Shown one piece after another: positions 9,548 through 19,353 of a stretch of DNA of 36,015 bases; position 1 is the first letter of the stretch, and every line of letters starts with the position of its first letter. This DNA comes from Bacteroidota bacterium (GTDB lineage: Bacteria; Bacteroidota; Bacteroidia; Chitinophagales; S012-47): assembly GCA_024276745.1 (NCBI GenBank), contig JAJRWN010000084.1:1-36015 (forward strand). The letters are read 5' to 3'. The notes below the pieces were generated by a model, which was not told where the DNA came from, searched no databases, and was given only the letters and a program-made list of their open reading frames with translations. The position numbers and the translations under genes were made by a program.

Positions 9548-10324
9548 ATGCAAAAAAGTTTTTTTTATTCATTATTGCTGATTTGGATTACAGCGCTAAG
9601 CTCCTGTCGCATCTTTTATCCCAATGTGATGTTTCAATTGCCAAAAGATTATCCGATTACCCCCTTAAACCAAATGCCGGCAGATGAATATCGTATTGAG
9701 CCGGGCGATAAACTCGATTTACGGGTGTTATCAAATGATGCATATAATCAGGTAAGCTCATTAGTACCTGTATTTGAAAATACGAGCAGTGTGCAACAAA
9801 ACAACCGGATGTCTTATTTAGTTAGGCAAGACAGTCTTGTGGAATTACCCATAATTGGCTTGCAAAATCTGGTCGGCCTCAGCATACCCGAAGCACAGGA
9901 TAAATTGAAAAATGCTTATGCCAAGTATTATAAAGAACCCTTTGTGCTGTTGGAAGTAAGCAATAGACGGGTAGTGGTATATAATGGTAGTGATGAGGCA
10001 AGCGTAATAGCCCTCGACAATGAAAACATGTCATTAATTGAAGTACTGGGGAAAGCCGGAGGAATTCAGGCGAATGGAAAAGCCTATAAAATAAAATTAA
10101 TAAGAGGTGATTTGGAGAATCCACAGGTTGCCATTATTGATTTGTCAAGCATAGACGGTATGAAACAAGCCGAAATGACACTACAGGCTAATGATATTAT
10201 TTATATAGAACCTACCACCAAAATCACCAACGGTGTATTGAGAGAAATATCACCAATTGTCGGCATCATTACTAGTGTTGTTTCCATCTACATTCTTATA
10301 AAAACAACGAGTAGTGGAAAATAA
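9548..10324 (+). CDS. Polysaccharide export lipoprotein (Wza/BexD-like, SLBB domain)
   Basis: 258 aa. Lipoprotein signal LSSC, YRIEPGDKLDLRVLSNDAYN, SLIEVLGKAGGIQANGKAYKIKLIRG, C-terminal TM segment. Confidence 0.9.
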   Translation: MQKSFFYSLLLIWITALSSCRIFYPNVMFQLPKDYPITPLNQMPADEYRIEPGDKLDLRVLSNDAYNQVSSLVPVFENTSSVQQNNRMSYLVRQDSLVELPIIGLQNLVGLSIPEAQDKLKNAYAKYYKEPFVLLEVSNRRVVVYNGSDEASVIALDNENMSLIEVLGKAGGIQANGKAYKIKLIRGDLENPQVAIIDLSSIDGMKQAEMTLQANDIIYIEPTTKITNGVLREISPIVGIITSVVSIYILIKTTSSGK

Positions 10325-12665
10325 TCGAAAACGTATAAACAATTCTTTGGAAAGAATTTTTGGCGAAGGATTTAATTTCCCATTATTGATAAATACCGTT
10401 CGGAAAAGTATCATTTGGGTGATTATATTTTTGATTACTGCCTTTATAGTGGCAATTATTTATTTGCGGTACACACCCCTGACTTTCGAAGCTTCGGCCA
10501 AAATAATTTATAAAGAAACAGAAACGACAAAAGCCCTCGATTTTGTAGGCCAGCAAGCCCGTCATGATGCTTATAGCGATGTAGAAGTAATCCGGTCTTC
10601 TGCTATTTTACAACGGGCGTTAAGCCAACTTCCGCTTGAAGTAAGCTATTTTTCAAAAGGTAAATTCATGAATACCGAATTGTATTCATCCACTCCTTTT
10701 TTGGCCAGTGTGCGTGTAAAAGATCCGGCTATTTATGATAAGCCTATTTATGTATCCTTGATAAACAATCAACAATATCAATTGCTTGATGAAGAGGGTA
10801 ATGCTTTGCTGCCCGATATGCTCGACTACGATGCAAACTATGAATTGCCGGGTTTCAGCATAAGCTTGTCGCTTTCTAATCCCAAACAACAAATTGATCA
10901 GCGGGATTTGTTTTTTGTCATCAATAATGAAGCAACCCTGATTAATAAACTTCGAAGGAATCTCAGTATATCGGTTGTAAGTAGCAGGTCGCAAATATTA
11001 AGCATAACCGTTCGCGATAATGTAGCATCTAAAGCGGCAGATTGGGCCAATGCTATTACCAAGGTATTTGTACAATATGACAGAGAAAGGCAAATGGAGA
11101 GTGCAAATCATGTGCTAAGTTTTATCAATTCGCAAATGGATACTTTGATGATAGATTTGCTTGGCAGCGAAAGACAAATAAGATTGTATAAGCAAGATAA
11201 TAAAATTGTAAACCCTGAAACGGAGCAAACATTTTTACAAGGTCAACTTGATGTATTGGATGAAAAGATGCTGGATCTTGAAAATAATCTCAGATCAATA
11301 AAATGGCTCGAAGATTATATAAAAGGAGGTCATTCACTATCGGCTATACCCTTTTCAACACTGGGGAATTTCAGCGATTTTTCTGCGGCTATTTCGCAAA
11401 TTGTTGATCTTGAGACCCAAAGGCAAGAGCTGTTAATTGGTCTTACTCCCAATCATCTCAGGGTAAAATTTTTGGATAATCAGATTGCACAAACCAAAAA
11501 AGATTTATTGCTAGCCGTTGCAAATGCCAAAGAAAATATTGATAAAGAGTATCAACGGATCAAATATCAGTATAGTCAATACGAACATAATTATCTTAAT
11601 TTACCCGAAAAACAAGCTGAAATATTAAGGCTTACCCGGCTTTACGATTTAAAACAAAAATATTATTTACAATTCAAAGAAAAATCCTTGGAATATGAAA
11701 TAATAAAAGCCGGAATTGTTTCAAAATATTCTATACTTGAAGGTGCCTCAGGTGCCTTTATGATTGCACCGCGCAGGCGATTTATCCAATTAATCGCTTT
11801 GTTTATAGGACTTGTTCTCGGTGCCGGTCTTATCGTTATTCGCTATCTGATGCAAAATAAAATACTGTCTTTACGCGATCTTGAAGACAATACCGATATA
11901 CCTATTTTGGGGCTTGTTCCACACTTAAAAAGAAAAATGCCGCTATCAAGGCCTGTAGTATTCGATAACCCTAAAGCTGTAGTAGCCGAATCATTTAGAA
12001 GCATCAGAACAAATCTTGAATTTTTGCATGCCGGAAAAAATCAAAAAACAATTGCTATTACATCTACCATTGCCGGAGAAGGAAAAACTTTTGTTGCCGT
12101 TAATTTGGCCAGTGTATTGCAAATGGCCGGAAATAAAGTTGTTTTGCTTGATTTGGACTTGCGGAAGCCCAAAATTCATCAGGCATTTGGATTTGATAAT
12201 AATCTGGGTATGACCACTATTCTTATTGGACGGCAGCATTGGCAAGACGGTATCAGAAAAACAGAACATGAAGGACTTGATGTGATTACTGCCGGTCCGG
12301 TGCCTCCTAATCCTGCCGAATTATTATTATCCGATAATTTCAAAGAAGTGCTTCAAAAACTTACCGATACTTATGATAAGGTTGTTATCGATACGCCACC
12401 GGTTGCCCTGGTAACCGATGCCATGCAATTAATGCAAAACATTGACTATCCTGTCTTTGTTTATCGTGCCGAATACTCCGAACGTGATTTCTTAAACCTT
12501 CCTAACCGCTGGTATGAGGATAAACGTATCGAACATTTGTCAATCATTTTGAATGATGTGAAATTAAGAAAAAGAGCTTATGGCGGATATGCACAGTCCT
12601 ATGGCTATGGCTATTTTTCCGAAGACCAACCTAAAAATAAATTGTGGCGAAAGAAGAAAGCCTGA
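10314..12665 (+). CDS. Wzc-like polysaccharide biosynthesis tyrosine autokinase / chain-length determinant
   Basis: 783 aa with GTG start overlapping the upstream gene. N-terminal Wzz-type TM, Walker A TSTIAGEGKTFVAVNLA, Walker A' VVLLDLDLRKPKIH, Walker B DKVVIDTPP, C-terminal Tyr cluster YGGYAQSYGYGYF. Confidence 0.95.
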   Translation: MENNRKRINNSLERIFGEGFNFPLLINTVRKSIIWVIIFLITAFIVAIIYLRYTPLTFEASAKIIYKETETTKALDFVGQQARHDAYSDVEVIRSSAILQRALSQLPLEVSYFSKGKFMNTELYSSTPFLASVRVKDPAIYDKPIYVSLINNQQYQLLDEEGNALLPDMLDYDANYELPGFSISLSLSNPKQQIDQRDLFFVINNEATLINKLRRNLSISVVSSRSQILSITVRDNVASKAADWANAITKVFVQYDRERQMESANHVLSFINSQMDTLMIDLLGSERQIRLYKQDNKIVNPETEQTFLQGQLDVLDEKMLDLENNLRSIKWLEDYIKGGHSLSAIPFSTLGNFSDFSAAISQIVDLETQRQELLIGLTPNHLRVKFLDNQIAQTKKDLLLAVANAKENIDKEYQRIKYQYSQYEHNYLNLPEKQAEILRLTRLYDLKQKYYLQFKEKSLEYEIIKAGIVSKYSILEGASGAFMIAPRRRFIQLIALFIGLVLGAGLIVIRYLMQNKILSLRDLEDNTDIPILGLVPHLKRKMPLSRPVVFDNPKAVVAESFRSIRTNLEFLHAGKNQKTIAITSTIAGEGKTFVAVNLASVLQMAGNKVVLLDLDLRKPKIHQAFGFDNNLGMTTILIGRQHWQDGIRKTEHEGLDVITAGPVPPNPAELLLSDNFKEVLQKLTDTYDKVVIDTPPVALVTDAMQLMQNIDYPVFVYRAEYSERDFLNLPNRWYEDKRIEHLSIILNDVKLRKRAYGGYAQSYGYGYFSEDQPKNKLWRKKKA

Positions 12666-12669
12666 TATT

Positions 12670-13764
12670 ATGATTGACATCGGACATAGCAATATTGTAT
12701 TTCCTCTTTTATTTATAGGCTTTATTATCCTTTCTCTTGTTATCAATAGAATATTAATTCGTTTTTCATTAAATCTTGGCAGCCGTAATCAGGATGGACA
12801 AATCAGATGGAGTGAGGAAACTAAACCTGCTTTGGGAGGCTTCTCCTTTTACATGCTTTTTGTGATGGCGATTTTTCTTATCGGTATGATTGATTTTTCA
12901 AACCATGATGCCGGCAGCCGCCAATTATTGGGCTTGTTTTTGGCTGTATCTCTTGGCTTTTTTATCGGTATGGCCGATGATGCTTACAATACTTACCCAT
13001 TATTAAAATTTTTAGGCCAACTGACCTGTGCCAATATCCTAATTGCATCCGGTTTGATTATTCCGCTTACTCCAAGTATTATTTTAAACAGTTTGTTTAC
13101 AATAATTTGGGTCGTTGCTATTATGAACAGTATCAACATGATTGATAATATGGATGGAATTACTTCCGTGGTGTCTATCGGTATTTTGCTAAATGCTATG
13201 CTTATCGTTTTTTTAATGTCAGGAGTATTCACCACTACGATGCTTTTATTTGCACTTGTCATTGCTTCTGTTTTAGGATTCTTATTTTTCAACTGGCATC
13301 CAGCGAGATTAATTATGGGTGATTCCGGTAGCCAGTTTTTGGGTGTATTGCTGGCTGCTACCAGCATTTGGTGTATGTGGAATTTTAAAAATCCTACCGG
13401 TGAATATTTTCAAATCAGGCAGTTTTTAATCCCGCTTGCTGTTTTTCAACTTCCTTTATTTGATACTACAACGGTTATCATCAGACGTTTGCTTAGAGGT
13501 CAGTCTCCTTTTGCCGGGGGTAAAGATCATACCACCCATCAATTTGTCTTTCTCGGATTGAGTGATGAATCGGTTACATTGTTGTTTGCGCTTATTGCCT
13601 TATTATCATTACCCGAAGTTTATATTCTTTATCGCTTATATTTTCATTGGATTTGGTGGTATAGTTTTGCCGTTATAGCATTCTTTTTTATACAGTTTTT
13701 ACTCTTACAATTTATGTATCAAAAAGGTTGGAGAAAACATCAGGATAAACTGATGTTATCTTAA
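12670..13764 (+). CDS. WecA/MraY-family polyprenyl-phosphate sugar-1-phosphate transferase
   Basis: Polytopic. KPALGGFSFYM, GMADDAYNTYPLLKFLGQ, INMIDNMDGITSVV, IMGDSGSQFLG, GGKDHTTHQFV. ATG at 12670 is preferred over the track start (12580), which overlaps the Wzc-like gene. Confidence 0.93.
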   Translation: MIDIGHSNIVFPLLFIGFIILSLVINRILIRFSLNLGSRNQDGQIRWSEETKPALGGFSFYMLFVMAIFLIGMIDFSNHDAGSRQLLGLFLAVSLGFFIGMADDAYNTYPLLKFLGQLTCANILIASGLIIPLTPSIILNSLFTIIWVVAIMNSINMIDNMDGITSVVSIGILLNAMLIVFLMSGVFTTTMLLFALVIASVLGFLFFNWHPARLIMGDSGSQFLGVLLAATSIWCMWNFKNPTGEYFQIRQFLIPLAVFQLPLFDTTTVIIRRLLRGQSPFAGGKDHTTHQFVFLGLSDESVTLLFALIALLSLPEVYILYRLYFHWIWWYSFAVIAFFFIQFLLLQFMYQKGWRKHQDKLMLS

Positions 13765-13853
13765 TTGCATTCTTCTTTTCCAAAAGACATCTTTTTTTTG
13801 ATATAAAAGCTTGTCAAAACAGTATTTTCGCTAGGTAGCAATATTCTTTTATT

Positions 13854-15182
13854 ATGACTTTTGCAGATTTTATTATTGCACCCATATATTTTGTTGTATT
13901 GCTTCTGTTTGCTTCTTATTATCAAAGAAAAAAAGTAAAAGAATCGCCTGAATATCGATGGTTTAGCAAAGGTTTGCTTGTAAAAATGCTGGGAGCAATC
14001 GGTTTTGCTTTAGTATATCAGTATTATTATGGAGGTGGTGATACGTTTGGTTATTTCTATGGAGGCAAATCGTACTTAGCTTTTTTTGCCGCTTCACCGG
14101 GTCATGCATGGTCTTTCTTGTGGGAAGCACCTCATGGAAGACATTATTTTGAATTTCTTTCTTATGCCCGGCCCGGATATCAGTATATCTATAGAGGTCC
14201 GGCCGAATTGCTTATTACAAAAATCACTTCTTTTGTAAATTTGCTGTCTTTCAATACTTATGCAGGCAGTTCCCTGCTTTTTGCCTTTTTCTCCTATTCA
14301 GGTGTTTGGGCGCTTTATCGCACTTTCACTTCCATATTCAAAGGCATTGATAAAGAACTGGCTATAGCGGTACTGTTTTTACCTTCGGTTTTTTTCTGGG
14401 GCTCAGGTATTCTGAAAGACACGGTAAGCCTTGGGGCTTTGGGTTGGCTTGTTCGAGGTATTTGGTTATTGTTTATCAAACGTCAATCTTTTTTTAAAGC
14501 CTTGTTTATGATCAGCCTTTCTTCCATATTAATTATTGGTATTAAACCCTATATTATCCTTGCCTTCATACCGGCAGCACTATTATGGATTGGAAATCAA
14601 TACAGAAATCTGATGCCGAGTAAATTCTTACGCATGGCTATGATTCCATTTTTTATGTTGATTATTTCCTATTCGGGCTATCGCCTGATAAGTGGTATTG
14701 GTGATGAATTAGGGAAATATTCGGTAAATAATCTTGAAAATGCAGCCGAAGGTTTTCAGTCCTGGCATCAGGTAGCATCTGAAGGTGGTTCGGGCTATAC
14801 GCTTGGTGCCGATGTGGATATGAGTCCTGCCGGTATGCTTCGTTTGTTTCCAAAAGCATTGAGTATTGCCCTGTTCAGACCTTTCCCCTGGGAAGCCGGC
14901 AGCGTGGTTATTCTGGCTTCGGCACTCGAAAATTTTGCTATTCTGCTGCTCACTCTTTTGGTGTTTTTTAAAACAGGTCCCCTCAGAACATTACAAAAAA
15001 TCTGGAGTCATCCGTTTCTGTTTTCTTGTTTTATCTTTTCTATTATTTTCGGCTTTGCCGTAGGTTTTACTTCTTATAATTTTGGTGCCTTGGTTCGCTA
15101 TAAAATTCCTATGATGCCTTTTTATGTAGGTATGCTTATGGTGCTTTGGGCTAATAGAAATAATGCACATCAGTTGCAATAA
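13854..15182 (+). CDS. Polytopic membrane protein of unknown function in the polysaccharide locus (candidate polymerase or GT-C-like protein)
   Basis: 442 aa with many predicted TM segments. GGGDTFGYFYGG in an early loop, FWGSGILKDTVSLGALGW, C-terminal ALVRYKIPMMPFYVGML. Confidence 0.75.
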   Translation: MTFADFIIAPIYFVVLLLFASYYQRKKVKESPEYRWFSKGLLVKMLGAIGFALVYQYYYGGGDTFGYFYGGKSYLAFFAASPGHAWSFLWEAPHGRHYFEFLSYARPGYQYIYRGPAELLITKITSFVNLLSFNTYAGSSLLFAFFSYSGVWALYRTFTSIFKGIDKELAIAVLFLPSVFFWGSGILKDTVSLGALGWLVRGIWLLFIKRQSFFKALFMISLSSILIIGIKPYIILAFIPAALLWIGNQYRNLMPSKFLRMAMIPFFMLIISYSGYRLISGIGDELGKYSVNNLENAAEGFQSWHQVASEGGSGYTLGADVDMSPAGMLRLFPKALSIALFRPFPWEAGSVVILASALENFAILLLTLLVFFKTGPLRTLQKIWSHPFLFSCFIFSIIFGFAVGFTSYNFGALVRYKIPMMPFYVGMLMVLWANRNNAHQLQ

Positions 15183-15279
15183 TAATTGACTGACCTTTCA
15201 ACAATTTGCTGTTATCATTTTAGCAATTGCCGGCATCGATAAACTATCTTTGCAGCATCAAATGCTTAAAATCTTATCC

Positions 15280-16317
15280 ATGTCTGATGTAAAATCCATT
15301 CGTTCGGCTTTATTCTCTGTGTACTCCAAGTCAGGTCTTGATTCCATAGTAAAAAAACTTGACCAACTTAATATTAGTATTTATTCTACCGGTGGAACCG
15401 CAAAATATATTCAAAACATTGGCGTGAAGGTGAATACTGTGGAAGCATTAACAAATTATCCTTCCATTCTAGGAGGAAGGGTAAAAACATTGCATCCGAA
15501 AGTCTTTGGTGGAATCCTTGCCAGACGGCATGATGAACATGATTTGGAACAATTGAAAGAATACGATATTCCCGAAATTGATTTGGTTATTGTGGATTTA
15601 TATCCTTTCGAGGAAACGGTAAAACAAAGCAATGATGAAGATGAAATTATTGAAAAAATTGATATTGGAGGCATTTCTTTAATTCGTGCAGCAGCCAAGA
15701 ATTATAAAGATTGCCTGGTCGTGTCGTCTCAAAACCAATATGGTGCATTTGAAAAGCTGCTGGATAAAAAAGGCATTTCCATAAGTTTGGAAGACAGGAA
15801 GCAATATGCGATGGAGGCTTTCCGGGTTTCAGCTCATTATGATCATAGTATCAGTAATTATTTTTCTTCAGCCAACAATCAAACCGGATTAGAAATTAGA
15901 TTTACTGAAGGGCAGGCCTTACGATATGGCGAAAATCCACATCAAAAAGCAGTCTTCTTTGGAAATTTGGATCAAGCATTTGAACAATTGCACGGCAAAG
16001 CCATTTCTTATAATAATTTGGTAGATATCGATTCAGCGGTTCGGGTAATAGCCGATTTTCAAGGATGTACACTAGCCGTATTGAAGCATACAAATACTTG
16101 TGGACTGGCTCAGAGAGACAGCTTGATTGAAGCCTGGAACGATGCATTATCGGGTGATCCGGTTTCAGCTTTTGGCGGCATCATCATCTGCAATCGTACC
16201 ATGGATGCGGAGACAGCAGCAGAAATCAATAAATTGTTTGTAGAAGTAGTAATTGCACCCGCTTATCATGATGAAGCACTTTCAATACTTAAAAGCAAAA
16301 AAACAGAATTATTTTAG
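15280..16317 (+). CDS. purH: Bifunctional AICAR transformylase/IMP cyclohydrolase, N-terminal part (frame ends prematurely)
   Basis: STGGTAKYIQNIGVKVNTVEALTNYPSILGGRVKTLHPKVFGGILARRHD, LRYGENPHQKAVF, DPVSAFGGIIICNR. Frame terminates at TAG 16315-16317 just after an A7 run; remainder is in the -1 frame. ATG at 15280 preferred (MSDVKSIRSALFSVYSK). Confidence 0.95.
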   Translation: MSDVKSIRSALFSVYSKSGLDSIVKKLDQLNISIYSTGGTAKYIQNIGVKVNTVEALTNYPSILGGRVKTLHPKVFGGILARRHDEHDLEQLKEYDIPEIDLVIVDLYPFEETVKQSNDEDEIIEKIDIGGISLIRAAAKNYKDCLVVSSQNQYGAFEKLLDKKGISISLEDRKQYAMEAFRVSAHYDHSISNYFSSANNQTGLEIRFTEGQALRYGENPHQKAVFFGNLDQAFEQLHGKAISYNNLVDIDSAVRVIADFQGCTLAVLKHTNTCGLAQRDSLIEAWNDALSGDPVSAFGGIIICNRTMDAETAAEINKLFVEVVIAPAYHDEALSILKSKKTELF

Positions 16318-16808
16318 TGCAGAAACTCTTTTCCTTCGGTCATTCACAATTTAAAAGTTTATTAAATGGTGTATTATGGCAGGAAACAGATTTGAATACC
16401 GAATCGGAAAAGGATATGAAACCGGCTACCAAGCGGCAAGCCACAGCAGCCGAATTAGCAGATTTAATATTTGCAAATAAAATCGTAAAACATTTAAAAT
16501 CAAATGCAATTTCTATAGTAAAAGACCGGCAATTAATCGGTATTGGAACCGGCCAAACCAGCCGGGTTGATGCCCTGAACCAGGCCATAGAAAAAGCACA
16601 ACATTTTAATTTTAATCTTCAGGGAGCCGTTATGGCAAGTGATGCATTTTTCCCCTTTCCCGATTGTGTTGAAATTGCCGGTAAAGCCGGTATCACAGCC
16701 ATTGTTCAACCCGGAGGATCAATTCGAGATCAACAATCGGTTGATTATTGTAACGAACATCAAATCGCCATGGTTTTTAGCGGAATCAGACATTTTAAGC
16801 ACGGATAA
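16302..16808 (+). CDS. purH: PurH C-terminal part in the -1 frame relative to the N-terminal part
   Basis: Reading from 16302 gives NRIILVQKLFSFGHSQFKSLLNGVLWQETDLNTESEKDMKPATKRQATAAELADLIFANKIVKHLKSNAI...MASDAFFPFPDCVEIAGKAGITAIVQPGGSIRDQQSVDYCNEHQIAMVFSGIRHFKHG. This is the conserved PurH C-terminus. Confidence 0.93.
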   Translation, partial: NRIILVQKLFSFGHSQFKSLLNGVLWQETDLNTESEKDMKPATKRQATAAELADLIFANKIVKHLKSNAISIVKDRQLIGIGTGQTSRVDALNQAIEKAQHFNFNLQGAVMASDAFFPFPDCVEIAGKAGITAIVQPGGSIRDQQSVDYCNEHQIAMVFSGIRHFKHG

Positions 16809-16939
16809 ACGATTGCTTAGGATTTACTTTCTATCATTTTCTTATTCTTTTGATTATCATTTGGATTTGGACTAACTTAATGGAGCATTAAAGCACAATC
16901 TTCTTATTTTTACAATTCAAAATCCAGAGAGAATTACCC

Positions 16940-17965
16940 ATGGGATTATTTAACTTTTTTACGCAAGAAATTGCCATAGACTTAGGTACTGCCAATACAC
17001 TCATTATTTATGATAATAAAGTTGTAGTGGATGAACCTTCTATTGTTGCCATAGACCGAAGAACAGATAAAGTCATAGCCGTTGGAAGCCAGGCCATGCA
17101 AATGCACGAAAAAACGCATGATAACATCAAAACCATCAGGCCATTAAAAGATGGCGTAATAGCTGATTTTCAGGCGGCAGAGGCTATGATCAGAGCAATG
17201 ATTAAAATGATTAATCCAAAAGGACGATTATTTAAACCATCGCTGGCTATGGTAATATGCATACCTTCAGGTATCACTGAGGTTGAAAAACGAGCAGTTT
17301 ACGATTCGGCAGAACAGGCAGGTGCCCGTGAAAGATATTTGATTCATGAACCTATGGCTGCTGCCATAGGAATAGGAATCAATGTTCAGGAACCTATGGG
17401 CAATATGGTTATTGATATAGGAGGTGGTACTACTGAAATTGCCGTAATTGCTCTTTCCGGTATTGTTTGCAATCAGTCTATCCGCATTGCCGGTGATGAA
17501 TTTAATTTTGATATTGTTAATTATATCAGGCGTCAACACAATATGCTGGTCGGGGAACGAACGGCCGAACAAATAAAAATTCATGTAGGTTCGGCTCTTA
17601 CCGAGCTGGACGATCCGGTTGAAGATTTTCCGGTAAATGGCCGGGACTTAATGACGGGCATACCCAAACAAATTATTGTAAATTATTCTGAAATTGCACA
17701 TTGCCTCAACAAATCCATTACAAAAATTGAAGAAGCAGTATTAAAAGCATTAGAAATTACACCACCCGAATTGGCTGCCGATATTTACAAAACCGGATTA
17801 TATCTTACCGGTGGAGGAGCACTGTTAAGGGGTTTGGATAAACGACTTTCACAAAAAACAAAACTACCGGTTCATGTGGCCGATGATCCCTTGAGGGCCG
17901 TTGTTAGAGGTACCGGTATCGTATTGAAAGATCGTGCTAAATTTTTAAGCATTTTGATTGCCTGA
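16940..17965 (+). CDS. mreB: Rod shape-determining protein MreB
   Basis: IAIDLGTANTLIIYDNKVVVDEPSIVAID, GDEFNFDIVNYIRRQHNMLVGERTAEQIKIHVGSA, LYLTGGGALLRGLDKRL. Confidence 0.98.
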   Translation: MGLFNFFTQEIAIDLGTANTLIIYDNKVVVDEPSIVAIDRRTDKVIAVGSQAMQMHEKTHDNIKTIRPLKDGVIADFQAAEAMIRAMIKMINPKGRLFKPSLAMVICIPSGITEVEKRAVYDSAEQAGARERYLIHEPMAAAIGIGINVQEPMGNMVIDIGGGTTEIAVIALSGIVCNQSIRIAGDEFNFDIVNYIRRQHNMLVGERTAEQIKIHVGSALTELDDPVEDFPVNGRDLMTGIPKQIIVNYSEIAHCLNKSITKIEEAVLKALEITPPELAADIYKTGLYLTGGGALLRGLDKRLSQKTKLPVHVADDPLRAVVRGTGIVLKDRAKFLSILIA

Positions 17966-18002
17966 TTCGGTTTTGAACGCGCTTTGTCTAAGATGATCAG
18001 CC

Positions 18003-18833
18003 ATGCGGAATTTAATCTTGTTTTTTATCCGGTATTATGCCTTTTTCCTTTTTCTGATGATGGAGGCTTTCGGATTTTATATCACCTATAAACAGAAACA
18101 TTTTCAACAAGTTTATTTTATTCATTCCGCTAATCGCATATCAGGCAGTATCTTAAACCGTTTTCAAAAATCAATTGATTATTTTCATCTGAATGCTGAA
18201 AATAATAAGTTGTTGATGGAAAATGCCAAATTGAGATCAATGCTTCCGGGTTCACACCGGATCGATTCTTCAAAAGTGATGCAGACAGCCGATTCTTTAG
18301 GCCAAATCATTTATACCTATATTCCGGCAAGAGTGATTAATAACAGCACTTCAAATTTTAACAATTATATCACCATTGATCAAGGAAAAAAACAAGGTAT
18401 CGAACCGGGGATGGGCCTGATCGGACCCCAGGGTATTGTTGGTGTCGTCAATCATGTGTCAGATCACTTTGCTACCGCTATTTCTGTGCTGCATCATAAA
18501 TTTAGTGCTAAGGCAAAAATCAAAAGAAATAATATCACAGGTATCCTGGCATGGAATAAAATAGACCGGCTTCATGCTCAATTGCAAGACATAGGCCGCT
18601 TCAACAATGTCTTGCCGGGAGATACCATACTTACCTCTTCTTATTCTACCATTTTTCCGGGTGATATTTTAATTGGAGTTGTAGATAGTGTATATATCCC
18701 ATTGGGCAGCAATTATTTTAATATCAGTGTGCGCTTATCTACTTTGTTTAGTAGCCTGGATCATGTGTACGTGGTGAACTATATTTTTAAACGTGAGCAG
18801 CAATTGCTTGAATCAATCAATGCAAATGAGTAA
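18003..18833 (+). CDS. mreC: Rod shape-determining protein MreC
   Basis: 276 aa. N-terminal TM, coiled coil, ARVINNSTSNFNNYITIDQGKKQGIEPGMGLIGPQGIVGVVNHVSDHFATAISVLHHKFSAKAKI. Follows mreB. Confidence 0.95.
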   Translation: MRNLILFFIRYYAFFLFLMMEAFGFYITYKQKHFQQVYFIHSANRISGSILNRFQKSIDYFHLNAENNKLLMENAKLRSMLPGSHRIDSSKVMQTADSLGQIIYTYIPARVINNSTSNFNNYITIDQGKKQGIEPGMGLIGPQGIVGVVNHVSDHFATAISVLHHKFSAKAKIKRNNITGILAWNKIDRLHAQLQDIGRFNNVLPGDTILTSSYSTIFPGDILIGVVDSVYIPLGSNYFNISVRLSTLFSSLDHVYVVNYIFKREQQLLESINANE

Positions 18834-19353
18834 ACAAGTATTGACCCTTATACTACGCTTTGTCATTCTGATCCTTTTACAAGTATTGCTCTTCGATCGA
18901 TTGGCCATAAACGCTTATATCATACCAAGAATATACCTTCTTATTGTGTTGATGCTTCCCCTCGATAGTCCAACATGGTTTGTATTGCTACTTAGTTTTA
19001 TGAGTGGCTTTATCGTTGATATCTTTTCAAATACCGGTGCTATGCAAATGATGGCTACCGTTTTAATCGGTTTTATCAGACCATTTGTGGTTTCTTTGAT
19101 TGCCCCCGTGGAAGGTTACGATCCTGAAGATAAACCGCATGTTTTTAGCCTGGGCTATCGATGGTTTCTGATTTATGCCGGTACTCTTACTTTAATTCAT
19201 CATTTAGCCTATTTCAGTCTGGAAATTATGAGCTTGAGCTATCCCGGATATTTAATAAAAAAAGTTGTATTTACAAGCTTATTGAGCCTCTTGATTATGA
19301 TTCTTTTACAATCATTATTTATTGTATCCCGGCATCGAAACCGATATAGTTGA
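18826..19353 (+). CDS. mreD: Rod shape-determining protein MreD-like
   Basis: Small polytopic protein between mreC and PBP2. ATG at 18826 gives a short overlap with mreC. Confidence 0.85.
   Translation: MSKQVLTLILRFVILILLQVLLFDRLAINAYIIPRIYLLIVLMLPLDSPTWFVLLLSFMSGFIVDIFSNTGAMQMMATVLIGFIRPFVVSLIAPVEGYDPEDKPHVFSLGYRWFLIYAGTLTLIHHLAYFSLEIMSLSYPGYLIKKVVFTSLLSLLIMILLQSLFIVSRHRNRYS

Noticed and set aside
12993-13367. 124-aa antisense ORF in the WecA/MraY-like gene
   Set aside because: Longest shadow ORF in the locus, but it covers conserved catalytic motifs of the sense gene and resembles no known protein.
16639-16875. 78-aa ORF overlapping the 3' end of purH
   Set aside because: Out of frame with the conserved PurH C-terminus and lacks any recognisable family; not needed to explain the split gene.
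17267-17584. 105-aa antisense ORF in mreB
   Set aside because: Opposes highly conserved MreB sequence; no domain support.
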